7,454 bases of DNA from Pseudomonadota bacterium (GTDB lineage: Bacteria; Pseudomonadota; Alphaproteobacteria; Rhizobiales; Rhizobiaceae): the NCBI GenBank assembly GCA_023422735.1, contig JAFAGL010000171.1, forward strand, positions 1-7,454, read 5' to 3'. The notes below the pieces were generated by a model. That model worked only from the letters and a program-made list of their open reading frames with translations, had not been told where the DNA came from and did no database searches. The translations under genes and the position numbers were made by a program. How positions within the stretch are numbered: position 1 is the stretch's first letter; the number at the start of each line of letters is the position of its first letter. This document shows positions 7,204-7,454 of the stretch, one piece after another.

Positions 7204-7454
7204 TTAGACAAGCCGCCGCATGACAAGCGATGCATTGGTCCCGCCAAAGCCGAAGGAGTTTGACAGCACAACATCGATCCTACGCTCACGCGCCGTGTGC
7301 GGAACCAAATCCACCTTTGTTTCGACGGACGGATTATCCAGATTCAAGGTTGGGGGCGCGATATTGTCGCGCATAGCCAAAATCGAGAAAATGGCTTCAA
7401 CAGAACCCGCCGCGCCAAGCAGATGGCCGATCGCCGACTTTGTCGACGACATCG
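7204..7454 (-). CDS. fabF: beta-ketoacyl-ACP synthase II (FabF), C-terminal part
   Basis: FabF condenses malonyl-ACP with a growing acyl-ACP in fatty-acid elongation (type II FAS, cytoplasm). Only about the last 83 codons are present; the frame runs off the right edge, so the Met near 7452 is an internal residue and not a start. The fragment carries the thiolase-fold C-terminal signatures SSTKSAIGHLLGAAG, with the active-site lysine (STK) and the second catalytic histidine (GH), and NSFGFGGTNAS, which contains the gating phenylalanine loop of KAS II. The active-site cysteine and first histidine lie outside the window. FabB is a less likely alternative; the pattern 'IAPPTLNLDNP' and the proximity to mltG favour FabF. 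Confidence 0.93.
   Translation of the reverse strand, partial: MSSTKSAIGHLLGAAGSVEAIFSILAMRDNIAPPTLNLDNPSVETKVDLVPHTARERRIDVVLSNSFGFGGTNASLVMRRLV

Noticed and set aside
7191..7206. AAAAC/GTTTT inverted repeat just after the fabF stop
   Set aside because: It is only five mostly A-T pairs around a 6-base loop, too weak for an intrinsic terminator.

Overview
This 7.45-kb window is a conserved housekeeping chromosomal segment. Protein similarity recalled from family knowledge points to an alphaproteobacterium, most likely Hyphomicrobiales/Rhizobiales. The LptD and SurA-like sequences, the MltG N-terminal tail with its 'PIVPKSA.. ALRP' stretch, and the gene order all fit that group. Base composition is moderately GC-rich. 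Genus or species cannot be fixed from the sequence alone. I see no mobile element, tRNA, rRNA or CRISPR array.

Layout: on the + strand lie lptD (LPS outer-membrane translocon), a SurA-like periplasmic chaperone, and rsmA/ksgA (16S rRNA A1518/A1519 dimethyltransferase). These face a - strand block that reads, in transcription order, fabF (3' end only, running off the window), mltG (endolytic transglycosylase), yicC (endoribonuclease family) and gmk (guanylate kinase). rsmA and gmk converge with only 9 bases between their stops.

Function: the + strand block joins outer-membrane assembly (LptD and a chaperone of the family that helps fold it) to ribosome maturation. It matches the well-known proteobacterial order lptD-surA-pdxA-rsmA, except that pdxA is missing and only 50 bases separate surA from rsmA. 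The - strand block links fatty-acid elongation, peptidoglycan strand termination, RNA decay and GTP supply. In it, mltG and yicC overlap by 4 bases (ATGA), and yicC and gmk are 3 bases apart, so these three are very likely co-transcribed.

There is no gene-free stretch over 300 bases. The largest gaps are 144 bases (lptD to surA) and 90 bases (fabF to mltG). I found no evidence of an undescribed system. The observations below are modest: the missing pdxA, the cysteine layout of LptD, tight translational coupling, and two small hairpins.
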